Source: Aurantibrevibacter litoralis
GTDB lineage: Bacteria; Bacteroidota; Bacteroidia; Flavobacteriales; Flavobacteriaceae
Reading direction: 5' to 3'
Length of the DNA: 64,000 bases
Assembly: GCF_034651555.1 (NCBI RefSeq)
Contig: NZ_JAYEEQ010000001.1
Span: forward strand, 1-64,000
Part shown: positions 25,993 through 34,138 of the stretch, piece after piece
Position numbering within the stretch: the stretch's first letter is position 1
Layout: each line of letters opens with the position of its first letter
Notes under the pieces: model-generated
What the model was told of the DNA's origin: nothing
The model's database searches: none
Seen by the model: only the letters and a program-made list of their open reading frames with translations
Position numbers and translations under genes: made by a program

Positions 25993-26284
25993 ATATAAAC
26001 TGACCAACAAAGCTGTCGAGGATTTATCAAAGATTTGGGATTACACGTTTGAGGTTTGGTCTGAACAACAAGCTGACAAATATTACGATGGACTTATTTC
26101 CAATTGCCAAGAAATCGCTGAAAATCCAGAATTAGGAAAAAAATATGATGGAATTTCAAGACAACTTCTCGGAATGAAAGCAAATCGACATATAATTTTC
26201 TACAGAACTCTAAATGAAAATTATGTTGAGATAACAAGAATATTGCACGAAAGAATGGACTTAAAGAAAAAAATAGCGGAATAA
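25985..26284 (+). CDS. ParE/RelE superfamily toxin
   Basis: The 99 residues begin EYKLTNKAVEDLSKIWDYT and contain QADKYYDGLISNCQEIAENPELGKKYDGI and the closing GMKANRHIIFYRTLNENYVEITRILHERMD, the classic ParE pattern. ParE-type toxins poison DNA gyrase while RelE types cleave mRNA at the ribosome; this branch is closer to ParE by its partner. It is followed after 6 bases by attC-like unit B. Confidence 0.94.
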   Translation: MAEYKLTNKAVEDLSKIWDYTFEVWSEQQADKYYDGLISNCQEIAENPELGKKYDGISRQLLGMKANRHIIFYRTLNENYVEITRILHERMDLKKKIAE

Positions 26285-26290
26285 AAACTG

Positions 26291-26516
26291 CACACAACAA
26301 ATAAGCATTCATGCCGCTTGCAAAGCAAAGCATGAATGCGGTGTTGATTAAACGTTGGGGGCGGTATTTTTACTATGGGAAGCGTTTGATTGGTTGCGAC
26401 CGGGTTTTAACGATCTATTTTTTATTTCTCATCTTTCTTCCATTATAAGCCTGAGCGTTAATTTTTTTTCGTTTGTGCTTTTCGGTGATGGTTTGTTGGT
26501 TTAGTAAAAAAGGGAA
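26291..26516 (+). repeat. attC-like palindrome plus flank, unit B
   Basis: The arms GCATTCATGC (26305-26314) and GCATGAATGC (26330-26339) are a perfect 10-base inverted repeat with an inner GCTTGCAAAGC stem. The edges are ACACAACA and AACGTTGGGGG. The hairpin arms differ from unit A by a base-pair-preserving change (A-T for G-C), as expected for structure-selected sites. The downstream 150 bases match unit A in blocks. Confidence 0.6.
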
Positions 26517-26682
26517 GCCTACAAAAAATTTAACTCATACTTGAAGGCAGCAAACATTACTAGTCAATTCACTTTTCAACACTATACGTTAAAAACTTTG
26601 TAATTCTTTATCGTTTGCGATTGATTCATGCGTTTAAAAAGCATTAAATTTGAAAATCTATTAATCTAAAAATCAATGCATC

Positions 26683-26838
26683 ATGAAAACTGAAATAACT
26701 CTAAAGACATTAAGATTTAGACCTGATGTAATGTGGAAGGTAAATTAGTTAGCAGACCAAAACTATAGAACATTTAATAATATGGTAGAAACGATATTGT
26801 TGAAGTTTAATACAAATGATTGTCAAAGTTTGATATAA
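26683..26838 (+). pseudogene. Small ribbon-helix-helix-like gene interrupted by an amber codon
   Basis: One frame of 52 codons from ATG 26683 to TAA 26838 reads MKTEITLKTLRFRPDVMWKVN, then TAG at 26746-26748, then LADQNYRTFNNMVETILLKF. The pattern (beta strand, two helices, NxVETIL) fits an Arc/CopG-type DNA-binding peptide. A single C-to-T change (CAG to TAG) would explain the stop. It is too short for a firm call. Confidence 0.4.
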
Positions 26839-26844
26839 AGTAAA

Positions 26845-26872
26845 AGACCACTTTAGGACAGTGGCCTTTTTG
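26845..26872. terminator. Terminator hairpin
   Basis: GACCACT pairs with AGTGGCC (one wobble), followed by TTTTT in the forward direction. It closes the small RHH-like pseudogene. Confidence 0.6.
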
Positions 26873-26888
26873 GGATTAGGAGAGTCCT

Positions 26889-27186
26889 AATCCGACATCT
26901 ATTCAACTAAAACACTAAGCGTTATGGCAATTAGAGTTATTAGAAGAACAGTTACGATTCCCGTTAGAAGGATTCGTATTACCAGAACCGTTCGGATTAC
27001 CACTAAAGTAAGTAGGTAATCCAAAACGAAACTTGTTAGATGAATAGTCTTTCAAGGGGTGGAATGGAATAATATTATAATTCCGCCCAATTTTTAAAAA
27101 AGTTAAAATCAACTGGTCGAAGAGGGTCTCATGAGCTGTTCCTAGATGGGTTGTAGCAAACATCAACAGTTAGTTTTAAATTTTTC
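26889..27186. other. Unresolved small locus on one of the two strands
   Basis: The plus strand has a 31-residue basic peptide frame at 26924-27019 (MAIRVIRRTVTIPVRRIRIT, then TRTVRITTKVSR read on), with 11 Arg or Lys and no acid. The minus strand has an 82-residue frame ending at 26915 with an Asn/Gly/Ser-rich tail (SGNPNGSGNTNPSNG). Both are low in complexity in the same place, so at most one is real. A forward terminator follows at 27187, while a promoter-like TTTG-N20-TACTTTTA lies upstream on the minus strand. Confidence 0.3.
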
Positions 27187-27215
27187 ACGCCGGTATTCCA
27201 CTACCGGCGTTTTTT
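27187..27215 (+). terminator. Strong Rho-independent terminator
   Basis: ACGCCGGTA (27187-27195) pairs perfectly with TACCGGCGT (27202-27210), followed by TTTTTT. It implies a rightward transcript ending here, although no firm gene precedes it. Confidence 0.7.
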
Positions 27216-27332
27216 GTGCTATAAAAGTACGAAACAGACAATTGTTTACCAAAGTTAAATTTGATAAACTAACAACAGTAAATAATTAATAATCGAGATA
27301 TTTATTATATTTGGTTAACTTCTTACGAGAAT

Positions 27333-27545
27333 ATGAATAAACAAGTACGCAATTTATATGTTGCCATACATGAAAATAAGGTAATTCATGCATCAACTTC
27401 CTTAAATGAGTTCGTTCGTGCCATAAGTCAATTAATTACTAAAACCAAAAGTCTTTCATACTATCAAAAAAAATTTGACAATCAGGATGTGATTGAACAT
27501 GTGGATAACTTGAAGAAGTCTTATTATTTCCAAAAGGTTAAATAA
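27333..27545 (+). CDS. Small hypothetical protein
   Basis: The 70 residues (MNKQVRNLYVAIHENKVIHA, later KSLSYYQKKFDNQDVIEHVD) look like a real protein, with mixed helix and strand patterns and no low complexity. I recognise no family. A TATATTTG box lies at 27306-27313, 20 bases before the start, supporting expression. It is located at the right edge of the accessory island. Confidence 0.5.
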   Translation: MNKQVRNLYVAIHENKVIHASTSLNEFVRAISQLITKTKSLSYYQKKFDNQDVIEHVDNLKKSYYFQKVK

Positions 27546-27686
27546 TCAAAAACAACCGACTACAAACGATTACAAACGAAAATAAATAATTTCCAACCGA
27601 ATACCTGATTTTAAGGATGTTATGTTTGCCCTGTCGAAACATAAGAACTCGATAGTATTAACTGTTTAACCTTAATTTTTTTTATT

Positions 27687-28022
27687 ATGAACGCACTTAG
27701 AAACAAAGTACAGTTGATTGGAAACTTGGGCAACGACCCAGAAATTGTAAACTTGGAAAGCGGCAACAAACTTGCCAAATTTTCCATAGCTACGAACGAA
27801 ACCTACAAGAACGCTAGAGGCGAAAAGGTTACGGAAACCCAATGGCACAATGTCGTGGCCTGGGGCAAAACCGCAGAATTGGCAGAGAATTATTTAACCA
27901 AGGGAAAGGAAGTGGCTATAGAAGGCAAACTTACCAACCGCTCCTACGAAACTAAAGAAGGCGAAAAAAGGTATGTTACCGAAGTAAAATGCAACGAAAT
28001 CTTACTTATAGGCAAGCCCTAA
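27687..28022 (+). CDS. ssb: Single-stranded DNA-binding protein
   Basis: The 111 residues form one OB fold: MNALRNKVQLIGNLGNDPEI at the start, then KLAKFSIATNE, TQWHNVVAWGKTAELAENYLTKG and EGKLTNRSYETKEGEKRYVTEV, all canonical Ssb motifs. The acidic C-terminal tail (DDDIPF type) that recruits partners is missing; the protein ends at EILLIGKP. This short form is common in Bacteroidetes as an additional Ssb, while the main one is longer. A strong terminator follows. Confidence 0.92.
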   Translation: MNALRNKVQLIGNLGNDPEIVNLESGNKLAKFSIATNETYKNARGEKVTETQWHNVVAWGKTAELAENYLTKGKEVAIEGKLTNRSYETKEGEKRYVTEVKCNEILLIGKP

Positions 28023-28060
28023 ACTAGAATAAATGCCTAATTTAATCATCTTAAAAAAGG

Positions 28061-28088
28061 AAAAGCACCGCCATGGCGGTGCTTTTTT
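28061..28088 (+). terminator. Rho-independent terminator of ssb
   Basis: AAAAGCACCGCC and GGCGGTGCTTTT form a perfect stem around AT, and the T-run continues to 28088. It also overlaps the end of the converging minus-strand gene and may act for both. Confidence 0.85.
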
Positions 28089-28281
28089 ATGCTACACGTT
28101 GCAGCAAATCGTAACAGGGGCATCGCCCACAGCGTTTCGATTCGCCTTTTTCATATTTTTCGCAACATTTGGTTTTGCACTTCTCCGGATTGCACCGTTG
28201 TAATGCCTTTTTTTGAAGCTTTTTTAAAACTTCTTTCTCTTTTATACCTTTTGTAGCGTCTTTTTTCTTCTTCTTACCCAT
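28087..28281 (-). CDS. Small Lys/Cys-rich protein
   Basis: The 64 residues begin with a strongly basic run (GKKKKKDATKGIKEKEVLKK) and end with a cysteine-dense part (RCNPEKCKTKCCEKYEKG, then KRCGRCPCYDLLQ). Seven or eight Cys in about 30 residues suggest a metal site, possibly zinc or a cluster. Similar small proteins occur in flavobacteria without known function. It converges on ssb and ends inside the shared terminator. Confidence 0.6.
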   Translation of the reverse strand: MGKKKKKDATKGIKEKEVLKKLQKKALQRCNPEKCKTKCCEKYEKGESKRCGRCPCYDLLQRVA

Positions 28282-28350
28282 GCCAATAGTAAAAGCATAG
28301 ACAAACTTACTTATTTTAATTCAATCTAAATAAATAATTACGTTAAAATT

Positions 28351-28869
28351 TTAGGGTGCCGCATTGGCTGCAGCACTGTCGGCTGTAATTTGCTGCACGT
28401 CTCGGTCAAAAAGATAGAGACCGCCTTTGTCGTTTCCAATAAGATTTATCTTATCTAGAATAGTGCGCGCAAGAGCCTCTTCTTCAATTTGCTCTGCCAC
28501 ATACCACTGCAAGAAATTATGCGTGGCATAATCTTTTTCCTGTAAAGTAACATGTACCAGTTCATTTATGCTGTCTGATACAAATTGCTCATGCGCATAC
28601 AATTCTTCAAACATTTTTTGAAACGACACAAAATCGGATTTCGGTGCTTTTAGGTCAGACACATACGCCTGTCCGCCCCGTTCGTTCACGTATTTTATCA
28701 GTTTCAACATGTGCATGCGTTCCTCATCGGAATGGGTATACATAAATCGGGCAATGCCTTCCAGCCCTTTTACTTCTGCCCAAGAAGCCATGGACAAATA
28801 GGTCTGAGACGATTCTGCCTCTATGCGGATTTGATCGTTAAGTGCTTTTTCTAATTTTTTGGATAACAT
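28351..28869 (-). CDS. ftn: Ferritin
   Basis: The 172 residues match non-heme bacterial ferritins: MLSKKLEKALNDQIRIEAES with the first ferroxidase Glu, YLSMASWAEVKGLEGIARFM, HSDEERMHMLKLIKYVNERGG (Glu and His ligands) and QWYVAEQIEEEALARTIL. It oxidises and stores iron in a 24-mer cage. The tail ends in an Ala-rich DSAAANAAP. It is monocistronic. Confidence 0.95.
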   Translation of the reverse strand: MLSKKLEKALNDQIRIEAESSQTYLSMASWAEVKGLEGIARFMYTHSDEERMHMLKLIKYVNERGGQAYVSDLKAPKSDFVSFQKMFEELYAHEQFVSDSINELVHVTLQEKDYATHNFLQWYVAEQIEEEALARTILDKINLIGNDKGGLYLFDRDVQQITADSAAANAAP

Positions 28870-29039
28870 TTTTTCGATTTTTTATAAAGTTACAAAGAAT
28901 AGCTTTTTTGCGAAAGGAAAAAGCTTCTTTCTTGTAAATGAGTTCTCGGAAGCGGGTACACCTACTAATTGCCAAAAAGGAGGACTGTTGGCATTGGTTA
29001 TTCCTTGTAATTTTTCGATTAACTAAGGGAATACGCTGT

Positions 29040-31178
29040 TTAACTCACTGCTACGCCATCGGCTACTGCGGGTTCATCGGGATTTAGAAACACTAATTTT
29101 CCTTCGGTATTTTCAGTCATCAAAATCATGCCTTCGCTTGCAACCCCTCTAAGGGCTCTTGGAGCTAAATTAACCAATACACTCACTCTTTTCCCAATAA
29201 TTTCTTCGGGGGTAAAGCTTTCGGCAATGCCGGAAACAATTGTCCGCGTGTCTAGTCCTGTGGTTACTTTTAGAACCAGCAATTTTTTAGCCTTGGGCAT
29301 CTTTTCGGCTTCTACAATAGTCCCGATACGGATATCCATTTTAGAAAAATCGTCGAATTGAATGGTCTCTTTCTGTGGGGCTATTTCCTTATTCATGATT
29401 TCGTTGGCTTTTTTGGTGGCACTGAGTTTATCTAATTGTAATTGAATGGTTTCGTCGGCTATTTTAGAAAACAGCAACTCCGCTTTGCGTATTTTATGTC
29501 CGGCCGGGAGCACAATCTCATTTGAAGCAATAGCATCCCAATGGTTGGCTATGCCCTCTGTGGCATATCCGCCACTACCGCTACCGCTTGATTTTCCATT
29601 TTTGGACAAGCCCAGCATATCTTTTAGTGTATTTGATGTAAAGGGCAGAAAAGGCTCGCTTAATACAGCCAGCGCAGTAGCAATCTGAAGGGCAACAAAC
29701 ATAACGGTCTTAACCCGATTTTTATCTTCCTTAATTACTTTCCACGGCTCTTCATCGGCCAGGTATTTGTTGCCAAGGCGTGCTAAATTCATTACTTCTT
29801 GACTCCCTTCCCTAAATCGGTATTTTTCTATAGCGGCACTTATGAGACCCGGAAATTTTTGGATATCACCTAAAGTAGCCTTATCTACATCATTCAACGT
29901 GCCCGGTTCTGGAACTTCGCCTTCGTAGTACGAATGGGTAAGCACTACCACACGGTTTATAAAGTTCCCGAATATGGCCACCAGTTCGTTATTATTTCTG
30001 GCCTGAAAGTCTTTCCAAGTAAAATCGTTATCCTTGGTTTCCGGAGCGTTCGCCGTAAGCGCATAGCGCAAAACGTCTTGCATATTTGGAAAATCTTCCA
30101 AATATTCGTGCAACCAAACCGCCCAGTTTTTGGAAGTTGATAATTTTTGTCCCTCCAAATTAAGGAACTCATTGGCGGGCACATTTTCGGGCAAAATATA
30201 GCTGCCTTCTGCTTTTAACATCGCAGGAAAAATGATGCAATGAAAGACAATATTGTCTTTTCCGATAAAGTGCACCAATTTTGTGGTGGCATCTTTCCAA
30301 TACGGTTCCCACTTTTTTCCTTCTCTTGCGGCCCATTCTTTGGTGGCCGATATATAACCAATAGGAGCATCAAACCATACGTACAGTACTTTTCCGTCGG
30401 CACCATCTAGGGGTACAGGAATGCCCCAATCCAGATCGCGGGTTACTGCTCTGGGTTTTAAGCCATCATCAATCCAAGATTTGCATTGTCCGTACACATT
30501 GGGTTTCCAGTCGTTTTTATGACCCACCAAAATCCATTCCTTTAGGAAATCCTCGTACCGATCTAAGGGAAGAAACCAATGTGTTGTTTCTTTCAGCACC
30601 GGAATGCTTCCGGATAAGGTAGACTTGGGGTTGATGAGGTCCGTGGCATTCAAAGAAGAACCACAATTTTCGCATTGATCTCCGTAGGCATCTACATGAC
30701 TGCATTTGGGACAAGTACCAATAACAAAGCGATCGGCCAGAAACTGTTGTGCTTCTTCATCAAATAATTGGGCCGTGTTTTCCTCTATAAAATCGCCCTT
30801 ATCATATAATTTTTTAAAAAATTCGGAAGCGGTTTGATGGTGTATAGGAGCGGAGGTACGGGAATAATTATTGAAAGAAATTCCAAAATCGGAAAAAGAT
30901 TGCTTAATTATACCATGGTACTTGTCGATGATTTCCTTAGGCGACACTTGTTCTTTTTTCGCTTTCATAGAAATGGCCACCCCGTGCTCATCGCTGCCGC
31001 ACACAAAAAGCACATCATTGCCGGTTAATCTAAGGTAACGCGCATAGATATCGGCGGGGACATACACTCCGGCCAAATGGCCTATATGAATAGGACCATT
31101 GGTATAGGGCAATGCAGCGGTAATGGTATACCTGTTAGGTTGCGTTGTGTTATTGTGGTTTTGTTGCTTCTGAGCCAT
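29040..31178 (-). CDS. metG: Methionyl-tRNA synthetase
   Basis: I use the ATG at 31178 (MAQKQQNHNN); another ATG six codons upstream is possible. The product has about 712 residues. The class I signature PIHIGHLAG lies near residue 30, the zinc finger is CPKCSHVDAYGDQCENCG, and the KMSKS-equivalent is QKLSTSKN. The C-terminal 110 residues form the EMAP-II-like tRNA-binding domain (FSKMDIRIGTIVEAEKMP, then LVNLAPRALRGVASEGMIL). It charges tRNA-Met. A Gly/Ser-rich linker (GKSSGSGSGGY) lies before the anticodon-binding end. Confidence 0.96.
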   Translation of the reverse strand: MAQKQQNHNNTTQPNRYTITAALPYTNGPIHIGHLAGVYVPADIYARYLRLTGNDVLFVCGSDEHGVAISMKAKKEQVSPKEIIDKYHGIIKQSFSDFGISFNNYSRTSAPIHHQTASEFFKKLYDKGDFIEENTAQLFDEEAQQFLADRFVIGTCPKCSHVDAYGDQCENCGSSLNATDLINPKSTLSGSIPVLKETTHWFLPLDRYEDFLKEWILVGHKNDWKPNVYGQCKSWIDDGLKPRAVTRDLDWGIPVPLDGADGKVLYVWFDAPIGYISATKEWAAREGKKWEPYWKDATTKLVHFIGKDNIVFHCIIFPAMLKAEGSYILPENVPANEFLNLEGQKLSTSKNWAVWLHEYLEDFPNMQDVLRYALTANAPETKDNDFTWKDFQARNNNELVAIFGNFINRVVVLTHSYYEGEVPEPGTLNDVDKATLGDIQKFPGLISAAIEKYRFREGSQEVMNLARLGNKYLADEEPWKVIKEDKNRVKTVMFVALQIATALAVLSEPFLPFTSNTLKDMLGLSKNGKSSGSGSGGYATEGIANHWDAIASNEIVLPAGHKIRKAELLFSKIADETIQLQLDKLSATKKANEIMNKEIAPQKETIQFDDFSKMDIRIGTIVEAEKMPKAKKLLVLKVTTGLDTRTIVSGIAESFTPEEIIGKRVSVLVNLAPRALRGVASEGMILMTENTEGKLVFLNPDEPAVADGVAVS

Positions 31179-31299
31179 GAAATCCGATTTGGGCACAAAA
31201 ATACAGTTTTTGGGGGTTACCCCATATTATGGATTGTAAAATCTGTAGGTGTTTTGGTTTCGTACCAATAGGCTACCAAGCAATGTTACAGCTTTACAT

Positions 31300-31450
31300 A
31301 GAATTGACCCCCCTGTCAATTTACGAACCGCCGTATACGAGACCCGCTTGGGTTACACCGAGCCTAGCCGAAGTGTAAGGTGGTGTGAGACCTGGCTGCC
31401 GGCAATGCAGGGGCGCACTCCGTCAGTCAATGGCGGAGCTGTCTACTAGA
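31300..31450 (+). mobile_element. Probable 3' end of a group II intron (domains V-VI)
   Basis: Reading forward, TTTACGAACCGCCGTATACG, GAGACCCG and GGTGGTGTGAGACC follow the domain V pattern of bacterial group II introns. The distal part of the usual hairpin (normally like GTACGTACGG) is replaced by about 30 unrelated bases with the GCCTAGCCGAAG motif. CGTCAGTCAATGGCGGAG and GTCTACTAG then resemble domain VI and the intron 3' end. No reverse transcriptase is present, so it is a remnant. The assignment is from recalled consensus. Confidence 0.5.
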
Positions 31451-31460
31451 CTGGCAATAG

Positions 31461-32099
31461 TTATTTTTTAATAGGTTTGTTTACAATAAATTCCTTATTC
31501 CATTCTGAGATTCTTTCCCTAATATCAAAGTATTCATCAAATTCTTCTAATGGTGTTTCTTCATAATATTGATTTAATCTTGTTATAAAGCTTAAAAGAT
31601 TCGGTGCAATTACTGGTCTATCATCAAATTCATTCCAATATTCAATTAATTGTCCACGCTCTCCTGTAAAAACACCTTCAATATCATAACAAATGTAACT
31701 ACCACCTCCATTTCCGAATATGGGTAACCAAGCTTTATTCCACCAATTTTCAATCTCAAAATCGTAACCAATCATTTGAGTGAATTCTTTATTTCCAGAT
31801 AAAACTTCCCCTAAAGGTTCAAATAATGAATTATTGACAAACGGTTCATAACAACTACTTTCTTGTCCATTTTTCCATAAGTAAAGTTCTTTTAAATCAT
31901 TCGGTAGTTTGATTTCATATTTTGTTTCTAAATCTAAAATTTGCGCTTCAGACAATGGTTTTTGAAGCTTGCCATAATAGCCTGGACGTTTTTGTTTTAG
32001 CTGACTATCTAATTTTTCTAATTCTGATTTCATCTTTTGTTTCTCATTAGAACAACTCAAACATAAAATTGTAAGTATAGTTATAAAAAGTCGTTCCAT
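31461..32099 (-). CDS. SMI1/KNR4 family lipoprotein
   Basis: The protein has 212 residues. A short signal peptide ends in the lipobox LCLSC (Cys16), then a helix and an SMI1/KNR4 domain: SEAQILDLETKYEIKLPNDL, LYLWKNGQ, WWNKAWLPIFGNGGGSYICYD and RGQLIEYWNEFDDRP. SUKH-type domains of this family often act as immunity proteins against toxins; here the lipoprotein signal places it at the membrane or periplasm. It stands alone, between an attC-like palindrome and the intron remnant, like a single-gene cassette. The function is unproven. Confidence 0.82.
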   Translation of the reverse strand: MERLFITILTILCLSCSNEKQKMKSELEKLDSQLKQKRPGYYGKLQKPLSEAQILDLETKYEIKLPNDLKELYLWKNGQESSCYEPFVNNSLFEPLGEVLSGNKEFTQMIGYDFEIENWWNKAWLPIFGNGGGSYICYDIEGVFTGERGQLIEYWNEFDDRPVIAPNLLSFITRLNQYYEETPLEEFDEYFDIRERISEWNKEFIVNKPIKK

Positions 32100-32112
32100 T
32101 CTCTAATTATTC

Positions 32113-32192
32113 CCAACGTTTGTGGCTATGGTTTTGTTGCGGATAAATTCGCGAGGATTTTCCGCCGCAATGAACTATAGCCATTGTGTGTG
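32113..32192 (-). repeat. attC-like palindrome preceding the SMI1 gene
   Basis: The arms TGGCTATGGTTTTGTTGCGG and CCGCCGCAATGAACTATAGCCA pair with a few bulges around a loop at about 32143-32160. Read in the gene's direction, the edge is AACGTTGGG, the same as in units A and B, and it ends 14 bases before the SMI1 start codon. Sites of this shape recur in flavobacterial genomes. It is classed as attC-like by architecture only. Confidence 0.55.
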
Positions 32193-32346
32193 CCCAGCAT
32201 GGGCATCTTTTATTTATCGGAAGATAAAAAATTAATCTAGAGGGTGCAAGTTCCTTATGGGCAGGGGTAATCCTTCGGCTAGGCTCAGGACAGGCTCTTT
32301 GAACCATTAGTAAGCTGCCTACAAAACCCGGTACTGATCCCACAAA
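32193..32346. other. Non-coding remainder of the SMI1 island
   Basis: The short stem GCCCAGCATGGGC and a CTTCGGCTAGGCTCAGGACA motif are visible. That motif is also seen, inverted, inside the intron remnant. No gene is supported. Confidence 0.4.
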
Positions 32347-32387
32347 AAAAGTCTTCATCACAAAACGAATTTGTAAGGAAGACTTTT
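32347..32387 (-). terminator. Terminator of the DUF1800-DUF1501 operon
   Basis: AAAAGTCTTC (32347-32356) and GAAGACTTTT (32378-32387) are perfectly complementary, with a run of T on the minus-strand exit side. Confidence 0.75.
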
Positions 32388-32405
32388 ACAGATTTGGGGG
32401 AATTT

Positions 32406-34127
32406 TTAGGAGACCAATAATGATTTACTCATTTTTTTGTTCTGCACTTGTATACGGTAAATATATTTTCCGGTGGCTAGGCTCATGGGCATGCGATCTT
32501 GCACATTAATTTCCATGGATCCTTCTAACACCATTTCGTTATATACGGTACCAACATTCTGCCCTAAAATATTGTACAACTGAATATCTACATGTGCGGT
32601 AAAAGGCATTTCCAAATAAATATGGGGCGAGTTTTTATTGGGATAAAAAGGTTTATGCACAATAGCGTTCAGTAAATCCTCGCCAGGATTGTTGGGGTCT
32701 ACCGGCGTTGGTTGTGTCGGCAGGGTAGGTGCGCCATCATTATATACAATATCGGGAAAATCCACGCCGCTGCAATTGAAGCCTAGGTTTACGGGCATAT
32801 AAGGGTGTCCTAATAAGTGCTGCTCTACCAAAGGAATGGGTACACAGAGCCATTCTGCCATTACCGTAGCATACAAATCTCTAAAGTCCATGGTATATTC
32901 CAAATTTCCGCGACCGTCCGGATCGTCCAATGTAGGATGTTCACCCACAAAAGCACTGCCATTTAGCCCGGAACCAAAAAATAAGGTTGGTGCAGCTTTA
33001 CCATGGTCGGTGCCGTTAGAGCCATTTTCAAAGATACGGCGGCCAAACTCTGAAAAGGTCATGCTTAGTACCTTATCGTCCTGTTGGGTAAAACCCAAAT
33101 CTTCATAAAAATTGTTCACTGCTATAGAGAGGTCGGTCATTAACCTTTCGTGCGCTATGGGCTGATTGCCATGCGTATCAAAACCACCCATAGATATCAT
33201 GTACACCTTGGTGCCTAAATTGCCTTTTATTAACCGCGCCAAAAGGGCCATCTGCCGTGCAAATCCGTTATTTTGATATGCTACTTGATTTTGTCCGCGT
33301 TCATAGGCTTCATGTATAACACCGGCATAATCGTTGGTTACATTAGAGACGCCTCGTAAAAATCGAAGCTGATCTCCGTACATACAATTGTCAAAAAGAG
33401 CCGGATCTAAAGAATATTGTAACCCAGTTTGGGCTATTTGTTCTAATTGATCAATATTATTGGTTACAAAGGCATAGTTGGTTTCTTCGCCTTGAAACAC
33501 CAAACTTCCGTAATTTCCGATTTGAATGGCGGCGGGCCAATCCGGTCTGCTCCCGGGGGCATCGGATAAATAATCGGGGTAGAGGTTTTCAAAATGCCTC
33601 CCCATCCATCCGGTATCTAAACCACTAAATCCGGTAGTCGTTAAATCGGTATTGGCAAAAATATCGGATCCGGTAAAATGCGATAGGCTTTGGTTTTGGT
33701 ATCCCACGCCGTGCACCGCCTTAAACTGACCGTCGCCCCACATGGGTTCAAACGCCTTCATATAGGACGGAACGCCAAAATCGTCGGTTAATTTCAGCAC
33801 TTTGCTTTCCGGTATATAAATGTTAGGACGGGCGTTTCGGTAGGTGTCGTATTGTTGTATGGGTATCACCGTGTTAAGGCCATCGTTCCCTCCCGATAAT
33901 CGTATCAAAATTAAAATATTGTCGGTTTCGGCGGCGGTTAGTGCCGCTGTTAAGGGGGATGGGGCAGAGGCGGTAAGAAAATTACTGCCCAGCATCATGG
34001 TGCCCGAGCCCGCTATGCCTAAAGCTTGTAAAAAGGAACGGCGGCTCCAGTATTTGTGTTCAAAATCGTGTTCGTCGTGGTGACGTGGCTTTTTTGAAGA
34101 ACCTTTAGGGTGAGGGGTATCGCACAT
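32406..34127 (-). CDS. DUF1501 protein with Tat signal and T9SS C-terminal domain
   Basis: I start at the ATG at 34127 (MCDTPHPKGSSK); the upstream open frame overlaps the previous gene. The 573 residues begin with a Tat signal (SRRSFLQALGIAGSG, Arg29-Arg30). The DUF1501 body (sulfatase-like) contains LILIRLSGGNDGLNTVIP, GSDIFAN, GGFDTHGNQ and TFSEFGRRIFENGSNGTDHGKA. The last 80 residues are a type A sorting domain for type IX secretion (DIQLYNILGQNVGTVYNE, then LATGKYIYRIQVQNKKMSKS). It is therefore exported and probably surface-linked. It follows the DUF1800 gene 11 bases apart, the usual pairing. Confidence 0.9.
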   Translation of the reverse strand: MCDTPHPKGSSKKPRHHDEHDFEHKYWSRRSFLQALGIAGSGTMMLGSNFLTASAPSPLTAALTAAETDNILILIRLSGGNDGLNTVIPIQQYDTYRNARPNIYIPESKVLKLTDDFGVPSYMKAFEPMWGDGQFKAVHGVGYQNQSLSHFTGSDIFANTDLTTTGFSGLDTGWMGRHFENLYPDYLSDAPGSRPDWPAAIQIGNYGSLVFQGEETNYAFVTNNIDQLEQIAQTGLQYSLDPALFDNCMYGDQLRFLRGVSNVTNDYAGVIHEAYERGQNQVAYQNNGFARQMALLARLIKGNLGTKVYMISMGGFDTHGNQPIAHERLMTDLSIAVNNFYEDLGFTQQDDKVLSMTFSEFGRRIFENGSNGTDHGKAAPTLFFGSGLNGSAFVGEHPTLDDPDGRGNLEYTMDFRDLYATVMAEWLCVPIPLVEQHLLGHPYMPVNLGFNCSGVDFPDIVYNDGAPTLPTQPTPVDPNNPGEDLLNAIVHKPFYPNKNSPHIYLEMPFTAHVDIQLYNILGQNVGTVYNEMVLEGSMEINVQDRMPMSLATGKYIYRIQVQNKKMSKSLLVS

Positions 34128-34138
34128 AAGCGTAGGTT

